NCBI RefSeq assembly: GCF_029894335.1
Contig: NZ_JARXZC010000026.1
Span: forward strand, 1-64,000
Length of the DNA stretch: 64,000 nt
Reading direction: 5' to 3'
DNA from: Kitasatospora sp. MAP5-34
GTDB lineage: Bacteria; Actinomycetota; Actinomycetes; Streptomycetales; Streptomycetaceae
Positions 26,757 through 34,811 of this stretch are shown one piece after another. The notes under the pieces are model-generated. The model was not told where the DNA came from. It ran no database searches and saw nothing but the letters and a program-made list of their open reading frames with translations. The translations under genes and the position numbers were made by a program. Every line of letters begins with the position of its first letter. Position 1 is the stretch's first letter.

Positions 26757-27683
26757 GTGGAGACCTTCGGAAGGCGGCCGGGCCGCCGCTCGGTGCTGGC
26801 CCTCGGCGCCGGGACGGCACTGGCCGCAGTGGTGTCCGCAGGTGGGCCGGCCCACGCGGCGAGCAGCACGTCACCGGGTGAAGCCGACGTCACCCGGATG
26901 CTGGCGGGCCTTGAACGCGAACACTCCGCCCGGCTGGGCGTGTTCGCGTGCAACACGGTCACGGGCCGGAGCGTGCTGTACCGCGCCGACGAGCTCTTCC
27001 CGATCTGCTCGGTGCACAAGACGATCACCGCCGCCGCCGTCCTGCGAGACCTCGACCGGGGCGGCGAGTTCCTCGCCAAGCGCATCCGGTACACCCACCA
27101 GGACGTCACGGACGCGGGCTACGCCCCGATCACGGGCACACCCGAGCACCTCGCGAACGGCATGACCGTCGCCCAGCTGTGCGCCGCCGCCCTCGACCAC
27201 AGCGACAACGCCGCCGACAACCTCCTGCTCCGGGAGCTCGGCTGTCCCACGGCGATCACCCGCTTCTGCCGGTCCATCGGCGACGACGTGACGCGGCTCG
27301 ACCGGTGGGAGCCCGAGCTGAACTCGGCCGAACCGGGGCGCGTCACCGACACCACGAGCCCGGCCGCCATCGCGCGTACGTTCTCGACGCTCGTCCTCGG
27401 CGACGCACTCACCCCACAGGACCGGCGGCAGCTGACCGAGTGGCTGCTCGCCAACACCACCAGTGCCGCCCGCTTCCGCGCCGGACTCCCCGAGGACTGG
27501 GCTCTCGCGGACAAGACCGGCACCGGCGACTACGGCACCACCAACGATGTCGGGATCGCCTGGACCCCGGACGGGACCCCCCTCGTACTGGCCGTTCTGT
27601 CCACCAGAGCGGACGCCGCCGCCCCGGCGGACGAACCGCTGGTCGCCAGGACCGCCGCTCTGCTGGCGGCAGCCCTCACCTGA
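26757..27683 (+). CDS. class A serine beta-lactamase
   Basis: The 308-residue enzyme hydrolyses beta-lactams outside the membrane. It has a twin-arginine signal (RRPGRRSVLALGAGTALAAV..AHA), the active-site tetrad CSVHK (Ser70-x-x-Lys73), SDN (HSDNAADN), omega-loop EPELN with Glu166, and KTG (DKTGTGDYG). All catalytic residues are intact. GTG 26757 has GAGGAG at the right distance. It is divergent from the exported-peptide gene and inserted between the two PIMT-like paralogues; no BlaR/BlaI regulator is next to it. Confidence 0.95.
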   Translation: METFGRRPGRRSVLALGAGTALAAVVSAGGPAHAASSTSPGEADVTRMLAGLEREHSARLGVFACNTVTGRSVLYRADELFPICSVHKTITAAAVLRDLDRGGEFLAKRIRYTHQDVTDAGYAPITGTPEHLANGMTVAQLCAAALDHSDNAADNLLLRELGCPTAITRFCRSIGDDVTRLDRWEPELNSAEPGRVTDTTSPAAIARTFSTLVLGDALTPQDRRQLTEWLLANTTSAARFRAGLPEDWALADKTGTGDYGTTNDVGIAWTPDGTPLVLAVLSTRADAAAPADEPLVARTAALLAAALT

Positions 27684-27767
27684 CACGTCGCAGTGCACCT
27701 GGCTGAGTCAGGGGCCGAAGCCCCGTCCAGGTGATCCTGAACGGGCTCCGTGTGCTGGTCCGGGCTC

Positions 27768-28901
27768 TCAGCCGATCACGGCGGACCAGCGACCGCGTGA
27801 CAGGTGGATCACGCCGTCCGGGCTGATCCTGGCATTGCAGCCGTAGAGGGGAAGGCCGCCTTCCACCTCCCGCCAATTCCGGATGCCCTCCAGATCGGAC
27901 CACAGCCGACGGGGGCCGCTCTGGTGAACTGTCGGCGGCTCGAACCGTTCCGCCTCGGCCCGTGCCCAGGAGCCGTCGGGGTGGGCGAGGTAGGCCGTCC
28001 GTCGTCCCGGCTTCTCCTCGAAGTCGATTTCCACGCCCGGCACGGTGACTGTGAGCATGGACCAGACTTCCCAGTCGTTGCGGATGTCGGCCACGGGGTA
28101 CCGGAATCCCTTGACCTCCTCGCCCTCGCCTTCGCGGGCGGTCTTGAAGAGATGTTCGAGGCCCGGCGGGTAGGTCGGTCCGGACCGGGTGGTCATGAAG
28201 CCCGCCCAGTCCCTTTCGACCATCCCTTCGGCTCCGCCGTCGGCGGTCTTCCACGCGGTGAGGATCAGAGCCGTGTCGGCGATGGTCATGACGAGCCGTC
28301 CGCCACGCTTGAGCGCTCGGAGCCACGACACCGGGACAGGCCGGGCCGACACGGTGGCGATGACGCGGTCGTACGAGCCGGGAACGGGCCCGGTGGCGTC
28401 CAGAGTCATGAACTCCGGGTGCAGTCCCATCCCGGCAAGACGGGCCCTGCCCGCCTCCGTCAGGTACTCGTCCACGTCCACGGTGGTGATGTGCCGGTCG
28501 CCCAACCGGCGTGCGGCGATGGCGGTCAGCCCGCCGGCTCCGGTGCCGATGTCGAGCACGTCGTGACCGGCGTTGATCCGGCCGTGCCTCAGCATCTTGA
28601 CCACAAGGGCCGTGAGCGTGGCGGAAGATGTGGCGCGGCCCGTGGGATGGTCGTCCGGTTTCGCGTGGTCCGCGTGGAGCCCTCCGACACTCGTCACAAG
28701 CGACTTGCCACCGTACGCCCGCCGGAACCACAGCTCCTGGTCTTCCTTTCCGCTCCGGAGTCGCCACCCGCCGTCTTCGGCCGGCTCCCACCACTTCGGC
28801 ACCAACTCATGCCGGGGAACACCGGCGACCGGGTTCCGCCAACGAGAGTCGGGGTCGGTCGTTCGTTCGGCGAGATCCGCCGCGTGCTGCTGCCATTTCA
28901 T
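27768..28901 (-). CDS. PIMT-like methyltransferase, second copy
   Basis: The 377-residue protein has LTSVGGLHADHA-type N-terminal contacts (SLVTSVGGLHADHAKPDDHP), the SAM core VLDIGTGAGGLTAIAARRLG, TVDVDEY, and RVIATVSARPVPVSWLRALKRGGRLVMTI typical of PIMT. The C-terminal extension has VHQSGPRRLWSDLEG, shared with the copy at 24899-26023. ATG 28901 has AAAGGGCAG upstream and lies 14 bases after the radical SAM stop, so the two form one transcript. It probably methylates a carboxylate on the product of that radical SAM enzyme. Confidence 0.83.
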   Translation of the reverse strand: MKWQQHAADLAERTTDPDSRWRNPVAGVPRHELVPKWWEPAEDGGWRLRSGKEDQELWFRRAYGGKSLVTSVGGLHADHAKPDDHPTGRATSSATLTALVVKMLRHGRINAGHDVLDIGTGAGGLTAIAARRLGDRHITTVDVDEYLTEAGRARLAGMGLHPEFMTLDATGPVPGSYDRVIATVSARPVPVSWLRALKRGGRLVMTIADTALILTAWKTADGGAEGMVERDWAGFMTTRSGPTYPPGLEHLFKTAREGEGEEVKGFRYPVADIRNDWEVWSMLTVTVPGVEIDFEEKPGRRTAYLAHPDGSWARAEAERFEPPTVHQSGPRRLWSDLEGIRNWREVEGGLPLYGCNARISPDGVIHLSRGRWSAVIG

Positions 28902-28915
28902 GTGCTGCCCTTTCG

Positions 28916-29842
28916 TCAGTAACTCGGCCCGCAAGCCTCAGTATTGGCGGGGCTGCAGTCGTTGCTGTCGTTCGGCGGGCAGCCGCCCATCGTGTAGCCG
29001 GGGCCGCACACTCCCTGGTCGGAAGGGCTGCACGGTCCCCCGTTCGGGCCGCACGGCTCAGCGCGCTCGGGAATCGTGGCGACCACGGCAGCCCACTCCG
29101 GGCCGGCCAGGATGGACGCGAGCGAGGATTCCCGGACGTTCGCGGGCTTCAGGAAACGCCCGAGCACGCAGGGGCTCACGGACCCGTCCGGCATGATCGC
29201 GAGCCGTCCGCGCCCGCAGTTGCCGCACAGCGCGCTCACGTCTGGCACGGACTTCGTCGACCGCCCGACGCCCCGGGCGTAGTCCAGAGTCACGCGCTCG
29301 ATGCCCAGGGAATGCAGCTCGTTCACCGCCAGGCGCTCAAGCTGCCCGTCGTGCACACCGACAATGCCCGCCCGGATCGGGATACCGCGCCGGATGGCCT
29401 CAACGATGTTCGCGCGGGTCCGCTCGTGGCTGCCGATGGTCTTGGTCACCTTGTCGTGCTCGCCGGCGTTGACCGAGTAGTACGACGTTGCCAGGCTGAC
29501 CCCCGGGTGCTCGAAGACCGCCCAGCCCTTCGCGGACACGTGGTAGAGGTTCGAGAAGATCTCGACCTTTCGGCCCCGGCTCAGCGCATGGTCGACCAGA
29601 CCGGCCCATCCGGGGAACGTGGTCGGCTCCCCGCCGATCAACTGGACCGTGGCGATGCCGATTTCGGTGGCCTGGTCGATCACGCCGAACCAGTCGGCCT
29701 GCGTCATGACGCCGTGCGTTCCGGCGGGACCGGAGTCGGCAAAGCAGTGTTCGCAGACGAGTTGGCACTCTCCGGTGATCTCCAGCTCGATCACGTGCGG
29801 GACAAGCGGCTTGGTGGTCGGCGGTTCGAGAAGAGCGGTCAT
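28916..29842 (-). CDS. radical SAM enzyme with cysteine-rich tail
   Basis: The 308-residue protein carries the [4Fe-4S]-SAM motif CQLVCEHCFAD (CxxxCxxC), QLIGGEPT (GGE), and a TIM-barrel core to about residue 205. A cluster region CGNCGRGRLAIMPDGSVSPC follows, which resembles a SPASM-type auxiliary site. The last 45 residues are exceptional: seven cysteines in CGPNGGPC, GVCGPGY, GGCPPND, NDCSPAN and ACGPSY contexts. Start ATG 29842 has GAAAGGA. It is followed by the PIMT-like gene and preceded by the Nudix-like gene. The likely role is peptide modification. Confidence 0.85.
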   Translation of the reverse strand: MTALLEPPTTKPLVPHVIELEITGECQLVCEHCFADSGPAGTHGVMTQADWFGVIDQATEIGIATVQLIGGEPTTFPGWAGLVDHALSRGRKVEIFSNLYHVSAKGWAVFEHPGVSLATSYYSVNAGEHDKVTKTIGSHERTRANIVEAIRRGIPIRAGIVGVHDGQLERLAVNELHSLGIERVTLDYARGVGRSTKSVPDVSALCGNCGRGRLAIMPDGSVSPCVLGRFLKPANVRESSLASILAGPEWAAVVATIPERAEPCGPNGGPCSPSDQGVCGPGYTMGGCPPNDSNDCSPANTEACGPSY

Positions 29843-29874
29843 GTTGAGTCCTTTCGTGGACGACTGCCGAAAGA

Positions 29875-29922
29875 GCCCGCCCGGCCAGGAGCCCTGTCAC
29901 GTGACGCCTGGCCGGGGCGGGC
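29875..29922 (-). promoter_or_regulatory. long hairpin upstream of the radical SAM gene
   Basis: CCGGCCAGG (29881-29889) pairs with CCTGGCCGG (29907-29915). The stem extends outward through GCCCGC/GCGGGC with one bulge and encloses an inner GTCACGTGAC palindrome. It sits 33 bases before the radical SAM start, in the gap after the Nudix-like gene. It may attenuate or punctuate the transcript. Confidence 0.5.
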
Positions 29923-30075
29923 GGCCCGTGCCGGTGTCCTCCCCAGAGGGAACGGCACGGGGGTTTTGGGGTGGTCCCGCCCGTCCGCGACGGGGGCGCG
30001 CCAGCAGGCGGGACCGTTCCCGTGCCTACCGGATGTTGACCCGATCCGACGGCAGGCACGGGAGTCTGGGAAGGG

Positions 30076-30570
30076 TCAGCCGACTGGGAAGCCCCTGACG
30101 AGGAGCGGGATGCCCTGTCCGTCCCGGCGGGTGAGCCAGGCCGCTGCGATGCGGCGGCGTCCGACGGGCGACACGTGGTCGGGCAGTTCCGTGGTGCCGA
30201 CGAAGCGGTGTCCGCGAAGGCGGGTTCCGGGGGTGTCGGTGTTGATCCGCTCCACCTGCTTGGCCGTGAGGACGCCTCCGTTGAAGACGAAGTTGTACCC
30301 CTCGGGGTGCTCCCCGGCCGGCAGGTGGTCCACCGCGAGGAGCTGCCACAGGTCCAGCACGAGCGTGGTCTGCGCCAGCAGGTGACGGGCCGCCGCGTCG
30401 TGGGCGGCCTCATCTTCCCCGGCGGCACCCCCGGGCAGGACCAGCCCCTCTTGGTGCTCAGGATCGACCATCAGGACGTGGCCTTCCGAGTTGAACGCGA
30501 TCACCACGCACTCGATACGGCGGGCGGGCGGGGCGGCCATCAGGGGGTCCGGGTGCAACGTGCTCTCCAT
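30076..30570 (-). CDS. Nudix-fold protein with degenerate Nudix box
   Basis: The 164-residue protein has the Nudix fold (IECVVIAFNSEGHVLMVDPE, LVLPGGAAGEDEAAHDAAARHLL). The box that should read REUxEExGU reads RHLLAQTTL, so the catalytic, metal-binding glutamates are missing. Hydrolysis is unlikely; it may be a ligand-binding or partner domain. ATG 30570 is chosen; ATG 30540 is possible. It precedes the radical SAM gene on the same strand. Confidence 0.75.
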   Translation of the reverse strand: MESTLHPDPLMAAPPARRIECVVIAFNSEGHVLMVDPEHQEGLVLPGGAAGEDEAAHDAAARHLLAQTTLVLDLWQLLAVDHLPAGEHPEGYNFVFNGGVLTAKQVERINTDTPGTRLRGHRFVGTTELPDHVSPVGRRRIAAAWLTRRDGQGIPLLVRGFPVG

Positions 30571-30697
30571 CGTCGGTTGTTGGCTCGGGGTCGGGGTCGG
30601 GGTCAGGACGGGCTTGTCGGCAGGCCCGCACCCACGCTCACGAAGAGCGTCACGGCGGTTACGGCCAACACATAAGCTGTGTGGCCTGGTTGGGGCT

Positions 30698-30961
30698 TCA
30701 CGCGGACCCACGCCCGCGAGGCCGGCCACCGGGCCCACCCTTGAGGGCAGGCTCCAACTGGCTTGCGGGAAGGATCGGTTGAATCTCGCTGGCCGGGGTC
30801 TCCCACTCGCACCCGCCGCCGACGGGCCGCAGAAGCACAGTTGGGTACTTGCCGAAGCCGGGGCACTGGTACTCCCCGGTCAAGCCGTGCTTCGCGTCTC
30901 GTACCAGCTCACCCACCTGGGGTTCGTACAGCGCCTGCGGGGGCGTTCTGCGGACACTCAC
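30698..30961 (-). CDS. small SH3-like protein, first gene of the radical SAM locus
   Basis: The 87-residue product contains VGELVRDAKHGLTGEYQCPG and TVLLRPVGGGCEWETPASEI, the same pattern as the product at 15826-16038. GTG 30961 has GAGAGGAG upstream. It is divergent from the XRE regulator. Function is unknown; the fold is probably a small beta-barrel. Confidence 0.65.
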   Translation of the reverse strand: MSVRRTPPQALYEPQVGELVRDAKHGLTGEYQCPGFGKYPTVLLRPVGGGCEWETPASEIQPILPASQLEPALKGGPGGRPRGRGSA

Positions 30962-31079
30962 CGGCCACTCCTCTCTGTAGTCGTTCCACTACCAGAATCG
31001 GCGTCGACGGCTAGTCTCGGTAGGGGGTGGACTGGACAGTTGGCCCCGGTCGGACTCAGTGCGGAAGGGTCGAACAACC

Positions 31080-31910
31080 ATGCGCAAGACCATGCTTGAC
31101 CCATCGTCATCTCCAGCTGCCGCCTTCGGAGTGCAGCTTCGCAGGTCAAGGGAGGCGAAGGGACTCACTCAGAGGCAGCTCGGGGCGCTCATCGGGTTCA
31201 GCAACAGCTTCGTTTCGTGCATCGAAAGAGCTACACGCAATCCGACACACGCCTTCGCGACGAAGGCCGACGAGTACCTTGAGACCGGCGGCACCCTTGA
31301 GCTGATGTGGTGGAACCTCATGCACACGGCCCTGCTTGAGGGGTTCCCGGAGTACGCCGCTCACGAGGCCAGGGCTGTAGAACTGCGCATGTTCGAACTT
31401 GGCGTCATCCCCGGTCTGTTCCAGACGAGGGCCTACGCCGAGGCGCTTGCCCGCGCTGACGTGAGGCGCGGCGGCATCACCCAGGAGCAGGCGGAGGAGC
31501 GAGTTGCCTACCTGCTCACGCGTCAGCACCGCCTTACCCTGCCGTCGGCACCACTCGTCCACGCCGTTCTGGACGAGAGCTGCCTACAGCGCTTCGTGGG
31601 CGGGAACGATGTGATGGACGGGCAGCTTGAGCATCTGGCGCAGCTGTCCGACCGCCCGAACGTACTTCTCCAAGTGGCGCCGTTCACGATGGGCGAGCGG
31701 CGGCCGTTCGCCCTTCCCGTGTACCTGGTGACACTCGCCGACCGAACGATGCTCGGCTACACCGAATCCCAGGAACGGGGGTACCTGACCAGGGAAACGG
31801 ACACGGTCAGGGAGTGGGCCAGGGACTACGATCGTCTCCAGGTGGGAGCCCTGTCCGACGTGGCGTCCCTCGAACTGATCAACGCTGCTCGGAAGGGATT
31901 GCGTCCATGA
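31080..31910 (+). CDS. XRE-family regulator with DUF5753 (Scr1-like)
   Basis: The 276-residue protein starts with a helix-turn-helix (FGVQLRRSREAKGLTQRQLGALIGFSNSFVSCIERATRNP), then the DUF5753 domain with LGVIPGLFQTRAYAEALARA and a C-terminal YTESQERGYLTRETDTV. ATG 31080 has GGAAGG upstream. Its stop overlaps the start of the DUF397 gene (ATGA). Such pairs behave like a regulator and its small antagonist in Streptomyces. It is divergent from the radical SAM locus, which it may control. Confidence 0.92.
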   Translation: MRKTMLDPSSSPAAAFGVQLRRSREAKGLTQRQLGALIGFSNSFVSCIERATRNPTHAFATKADEYLETGGTLELMWWNLMHTALLEGFPEYAAHEARAVELRMFELGVIPGLFQTRAYAEALARADVRRGGITQEQAEERVAYLLTRQHRLTLPSAPLVHAVLDESCLQRFVGGNDVMDGQLEHLAQLSDRPNVLLQVAPFTMGERRPFALPVYLVTLADRTMLGYTESQERGYLTRETDTVREWARDYDRLQVGALSDVASLELINAARKGLRP

Positions 31911-32116
31911 ACACCGTAGACCTGTCTGGCGTCACCTGGTTCAAGTCCTCGCACAGCCAGAACGGCGGCGCGTGCATCGAAGTAGCCCCGGGCCTGCCCG
32001 GAGTTGTCCCCGTCCGCGACTCCAAGGACCCCCAGGGCGGCGCCCTGGTCTTCTCTGCCGACGCATTCGCGGCCTTCGTGAGCTCCGTCCGCAGCGGAGA
32101 GTTCGGGGACGTCTGA
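31907..32116 (+). CDS. DUF397 protein
   Basis: The 69-residue product has the DUF397 core WFKSSHSQNGGACIEVA, VPVRDSKDPQGGALVFS and a C-terminal FAAFVSSVR. It overlaps the XRE stop by four bases and ends in front of a strong terminator. DUF397 proteins bind or modulate the cognate XRE-DUF5753 regulator. Confidence 0.93.
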   Translation: MNTVDLSGVTWFKSSHSQNGGACIEVAPGLPGVVPVRDSKDPQGGALVFSADAFAAFVSSVRSGEFGDV

Positions 32117-32151
32117 CGGCCCGGTGCGAGCCGCCCAGGGCGGTAAGTTGA

Positions 32152-32183
32152 GACCCCGGCAGAATCCCTGCCGGGGTCTTTTT
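32152..32183 (+). terminator. rho-independent terminator after the XRE-DUF397 pair
   Basis: GACCCCGGCAG pairs with CTGCCGGGGTC around a short loop and is followed by TTTTT. It is one of the clearest terminators in the window. Confidence 0.93.
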
Positions 32184-32312
32184 GTGGGCACCCTCTGTTG
32201 CTGAAACTACGCGCGGCCCGGAACGCCGTCACCGATACCGGGCGAGGCGCGGGAGTTGGCCCGGGTGTTGCCCGGCCGCTGCTCCCCGACGGCGTCGCGG
32301 CTCCGGGATGCC

Positions 32313-32372
32313 CTCACCGGCCGAGGCCCGTGAACGAGCCCCTGCGCCCGGCGCCGGCCGCGAAGCGGGCCG
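32313..32372 (+). repeat. left copy of a 60-bp direct repeat (end of the enoyl-CoA hydratase gene)
   Basis: These 60 bases match 33811-33870 at 58 positions. The right copy is the natural 3' end of the minus-strand enoyl-CoA hydratase gene. The left copy is a displaced piece of that gene end. The ATP-grasp gene lies exactly between them. Confidence 0.9.
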
Positions 32373-32456
32373 AGTGGACGCGTGACCGGCCAGGTAGGGA
32401 TCATGACCCCGGTCGTGGTGCGGAGGGCCGCACCACGGGGGTGAAGGGGAGTCAGG

Positions 32457-33755
32457 GTGCAGGGACAGCAGGACGACAGGGGCGCACGCCATCTGCTGGT
32501 GGTCGGCATGGCGCGCAGTCCGCACTACCGCGAGGCGGTGCTGCGTGAGCTCGCCGGGCGCTATCCGTTGTGGCTGCTGTGCCAGACCCCGCCCGCCTGG
32601 GCGCTGCCGTACCTCGCGGGCTGGACCACCGCCGACATGTCGGACCGCGCAGACCCGGCCGGCGTGCTGCGTGCGGTGGAGCGACTGGCCGACGACGTGG
32701 TGATCGGCGGGGTGGTCACGGCCGAGGAGGACTGCGTCGAACTCGCCGCCCACCTCACCGAGGCCCTCGGCCTGCCGGGCATCAGCCCGCAAGCGGCCGG
32801 TCGCTGCCGTGACAAGGCCGCCACGCGGCGCGCACTGGAACACGCGGGCATACCGGGCGCCCGGGCCTTCCAGGTGCACTCCCAGGCCGAGGCGGAAGAG
32901 GCCGTCCTCTCGCTCGGGCTGCCCGTCGTCGTCAAGCCGCGGGCGATGGCCGGCTCGCGCGGCGTGCGCCGGGTCGACGACCTCGGCGAGCTCGCCCACG
33001 CGTACACCTACGCCGTCAGCACGACGCCGTGGTACGACGGCCCGACCGTCCACGACGGCGTCCTGATCGAGGAGTTCCTGGACGGCCCCAACATCAGCCT
33101 GTCCTCGGTCGTCGTCGACACCGTCGTCCACCCGCTGGCCGCCGCCCGCGTCACCACCATCCAGCCCCCGTACTTCCTGGAGACCGACCACATCGTCGAC
33201 GGCCAGGACCCGCTCCTGACCGACCCCGAATTCCTGCGCATGGTCCAGGACGTCCACACCGCCCTCGGCATCACCGCCGGGACCACCCTCAGCCAGTGGT
33301 GCCTCACCTCACGAGGCCCACGCCTGATCGAGGTCAACGCCCGCCTCGGCGGCGACCTCGTCCAGGTCATCGGCGGCCCCGCCAACGGCCTCAACGTCAT
33401 CCACGCCTGGGCCGACACCGCCATGGGCCACCACCCCCACACCCATCGCACCCCCAGCGGCGCGGCCGCCATCACCTTCCTCTTCCCCGACCACGACCTC
33501 ACCGTCGACACCCTCACCCACACCGGCACCGCCCCCGCCGGCACCGACATCGTCCTGCTCGCCCACCCGGGCACCACCCTCCACCTCCCGCCCCGGGGCG
33601 CCAAGCCCCGCTACGCCTACGTCACCGCCAGGGGCGCCGACCTCGCGACCTGCGTACGCAACCTCAACCTGGCCAGGGCCGCAGTCGAGCTGACGGCCAC
33701 CGCCGACCTGGAACTGCCCGAAAACGGCCCGACTGTGACGGTGGCCGCCCGATAG
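32457..33755 (+). CDS. ATP-grasp amino-acid/peptide ligase
   Basis: The 432-residue protein has an N-terminal pre-grasp domain, then ATP-binding LGLPVVVKPRAMAGSRGV, LIEEFLDGPNISLSSVV, and metal-site PRLIEVNARLGGDLVQ. These are the features of L-amino-acid ligases that join amino acids through acyl phosphates. GTG 32457 has GAAGGGGAG upstream. It resembles the product at 58123-59379 in domain order. It is isolated, flanked by a duplicated piece of the enoyl-CoA hydratase gene, so it was probably inserted here. It may act for the 37-60 kb cluster or be independent. Confidence 0.85.
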   Translation: MQGQQDDRGARHLLVVGMARSPHYREAVLRELAGRYPLWLLCQTPPAWALPYLAGWTTADMSDRADPAGVLRAVERLADDVVIGGVVTAEEDCVELAAHLTEALGLPGISPQAAGRCRDKAATRRALEHAGIPGARAFQVHSQAEAEEAVLSLGLPVVVKPRAMAGSRGVRRVDDLGELAHAYTYAVSTTPWYDGPTVHDGVLIEEFLDGPNISLSSVVVDTVVHPLAAARVTTIQPPYFLETDHIVDGQDPLLTDPEFLRMVQDVHTALGITAGTTLSQWCLTSRGPRLIEVNARLGGDLVQVIGGPANGLNVIHAWADTAMGHHPHTHRTPSGAAAITFLFPDHDLTVDTLTHTGTAPAGTDIVLLAHPGTTLHLPPRGAKPRYAYVTARGADLATCVRNLNLARAAVELTATADLELPENGPTVTVAAR

Positions 33756-33810
33756 CGCCTGTCAACTCCCCTTCGACGGGCGAGGATTCGCGCAGCCCCG
33801 ACTCCGACCT

Positions 33811-33870
33811 CTCACCGGCCGAGGTCCGTGAACGAGCCCCCGCGCCCGGCGCCGGCCGCGAAGCGGGCCG
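33811..33870 (+). repeat. right copy of the 60-bp direct repeat
   Basis: This copy overlaps the last codons and stop of the enoyl-CoA hydratase gene and matches 32313-32372 at 58 of 60 positions. Confidence 0.9.
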
Positions 33871-34594
33871 CGCCCTCGCGGGTGTCGGCGGCGAAGGAGA
33901 CCATGCCGTGCCGCCACTCGTTGGCGAGCGCGTCGGCCTCCGTGAGGCCTTCCTGTTCCAGGAGGGAGAGGCGGTCGTGACGCAGGCAGGTCTGCGGGAA
34001 GCGGGCGATCTCGGCGGCCAACTCCTCTGCTGCCGTACGCTCCTGGCCCACCGGGACCAGTCGGTTGGCCAGGCCCATCCGCAGCGCCTCGTCCGCCGTG
34101 ACCGGGCGGCCGGTGAGCACCAGGTCCATCGCCTGGCTCGTCCCGATCAGCCGGGGCAGCCGGAACGTACCGCCGTCGATCAGTGGGACACCCCAGCGCC
34201 GGCAGTAGACGCCGAAGACCGCGTCCTGCGCCGCGACCCGCAGGTCGCACCAGACGGCCAACTCCAGGCCGCCGGCGACCGCGTGGCCGGCGATCGCGGC
34301 GATCACCGGTTTGCCGAGCCGCAACCGGGTGGGACCCATCGGGCCCCGGCCGTCCGCCTCGACCCGGCTGCCCAGGTCGGTGCCGACCGCCTTGAGATCG
34401 GCACCGGCGCAGAAGGTGCCGCCCTCGCCCCACAGGACGGCGACGGCGGCCGAGTCATCGGCGTCGAACTCCTCGAACGCCTCGCACAGGGCCGCCCCGG
34501 TGGGGCCGTCCACCGCGTTGCGGACGTGCGGCCGGGAGAGGATCACCGTGTGGACGGGTCCTCGGCGTTCCACCCGGACGGCCTGGTCAGCCAT
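33812..34594 (-). CDS. enoyl-CoA hydratase/isomerase family protein
   Basis: The 260-residue crotonase-fold protein has SRPHVRNAVDG, the oxyanion pocket FCAGADLKAVG, and IAAIAGHAVAGGLELAVWCDLRVAAQDAVFGV followed by GVPLIDGGTFRLPRLIG. The ED in GVPLIDGG lies where hydratases carry a catalytic Glu. ATG 34594 has GAAGGA upstream. It could supply DpgD-like activity to the dihydroxyphenylglycine genes 8 kb away, but is separate from that operon, so a general hydratase is the safer call. Confidence 0.85.
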   Translation of the reverse strand: MADQAVRVERRGPVHTVILSRPHVRNAVDGPTGAALCEAFEEFDADDSAAVAVLWGEGGTFCAGADLKAVGTDLGSRVEADGRGPMGPTRLRLGKPVIAAIAGHAVAGGLELAVWCDLRVAAQDAVFGVYCRRWGVPLIDGGTFRLPRLIGTSQAMDLVLTGRPVTADEALRMGLANRLVPVGQERTAAEELAAEIARFPQTCLRHDRLSLLEQEGLTEADALANEWRHGMVSFAADTREGAARFAAGAGRGGSFTDLGR

Positions 34595-34697
34595 GTGATA
34601 TGCCGTCCTTCGGAAGGGAGTTCGCGCGGCGCGCGCGGGCGGACTCCTCTCTACCAGGGAACCGGGAAGGTGTCCACCAGGTGGATCCGCCCCGGAG

Positions 34698-34811
34698 TCA
34701 GACCGGTGGCTGCGGGTCGTAGTGAATGCCCCGGCGGACCTGGCGTGCGCGCTCCGGTGATACCAGTCGGCTGACCAGGTGCAAGGCCATGTCGATGCCG
34801 GCACGCTGGCG
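34698..34811 (-). pseudogene. C-terminal remnant of a DJ-1/PfpI-family protein
   Basis: The minus frame reads AGIDMALHLVSRLVSPERAR then RGIHYDPQPPV before TGA at 34700-34698. This is the conserved tail of DJ-1/PfpI amidotransferase-like proteins. No start or nucleophile elbow is left. A further unassigned tail fragment (minus frame ending at 34842, containing AWGWMIGAGRLPLNLLQAH) follows, so this stretch up to 34993 is gene debris. Confidence 0.5.

Noticed and set aside
29840..29955. 38-codon GTG frame overlapping the radical SAM start, as a possible precursor peptide
   Set aside because: No ribosome site, it is simply Arg/Ala/Pro-rich, and it is largely the sequence of the hairpin.
33812..34594. 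Enoyl-CoA hydratase as DpgD of the Dpg pathway
   Set aside because: It is 8 kb away, not in the operon, and lies beside a rearranged junction; there is no specific motif to support dpgD, so it is kept as a generic hydratase.
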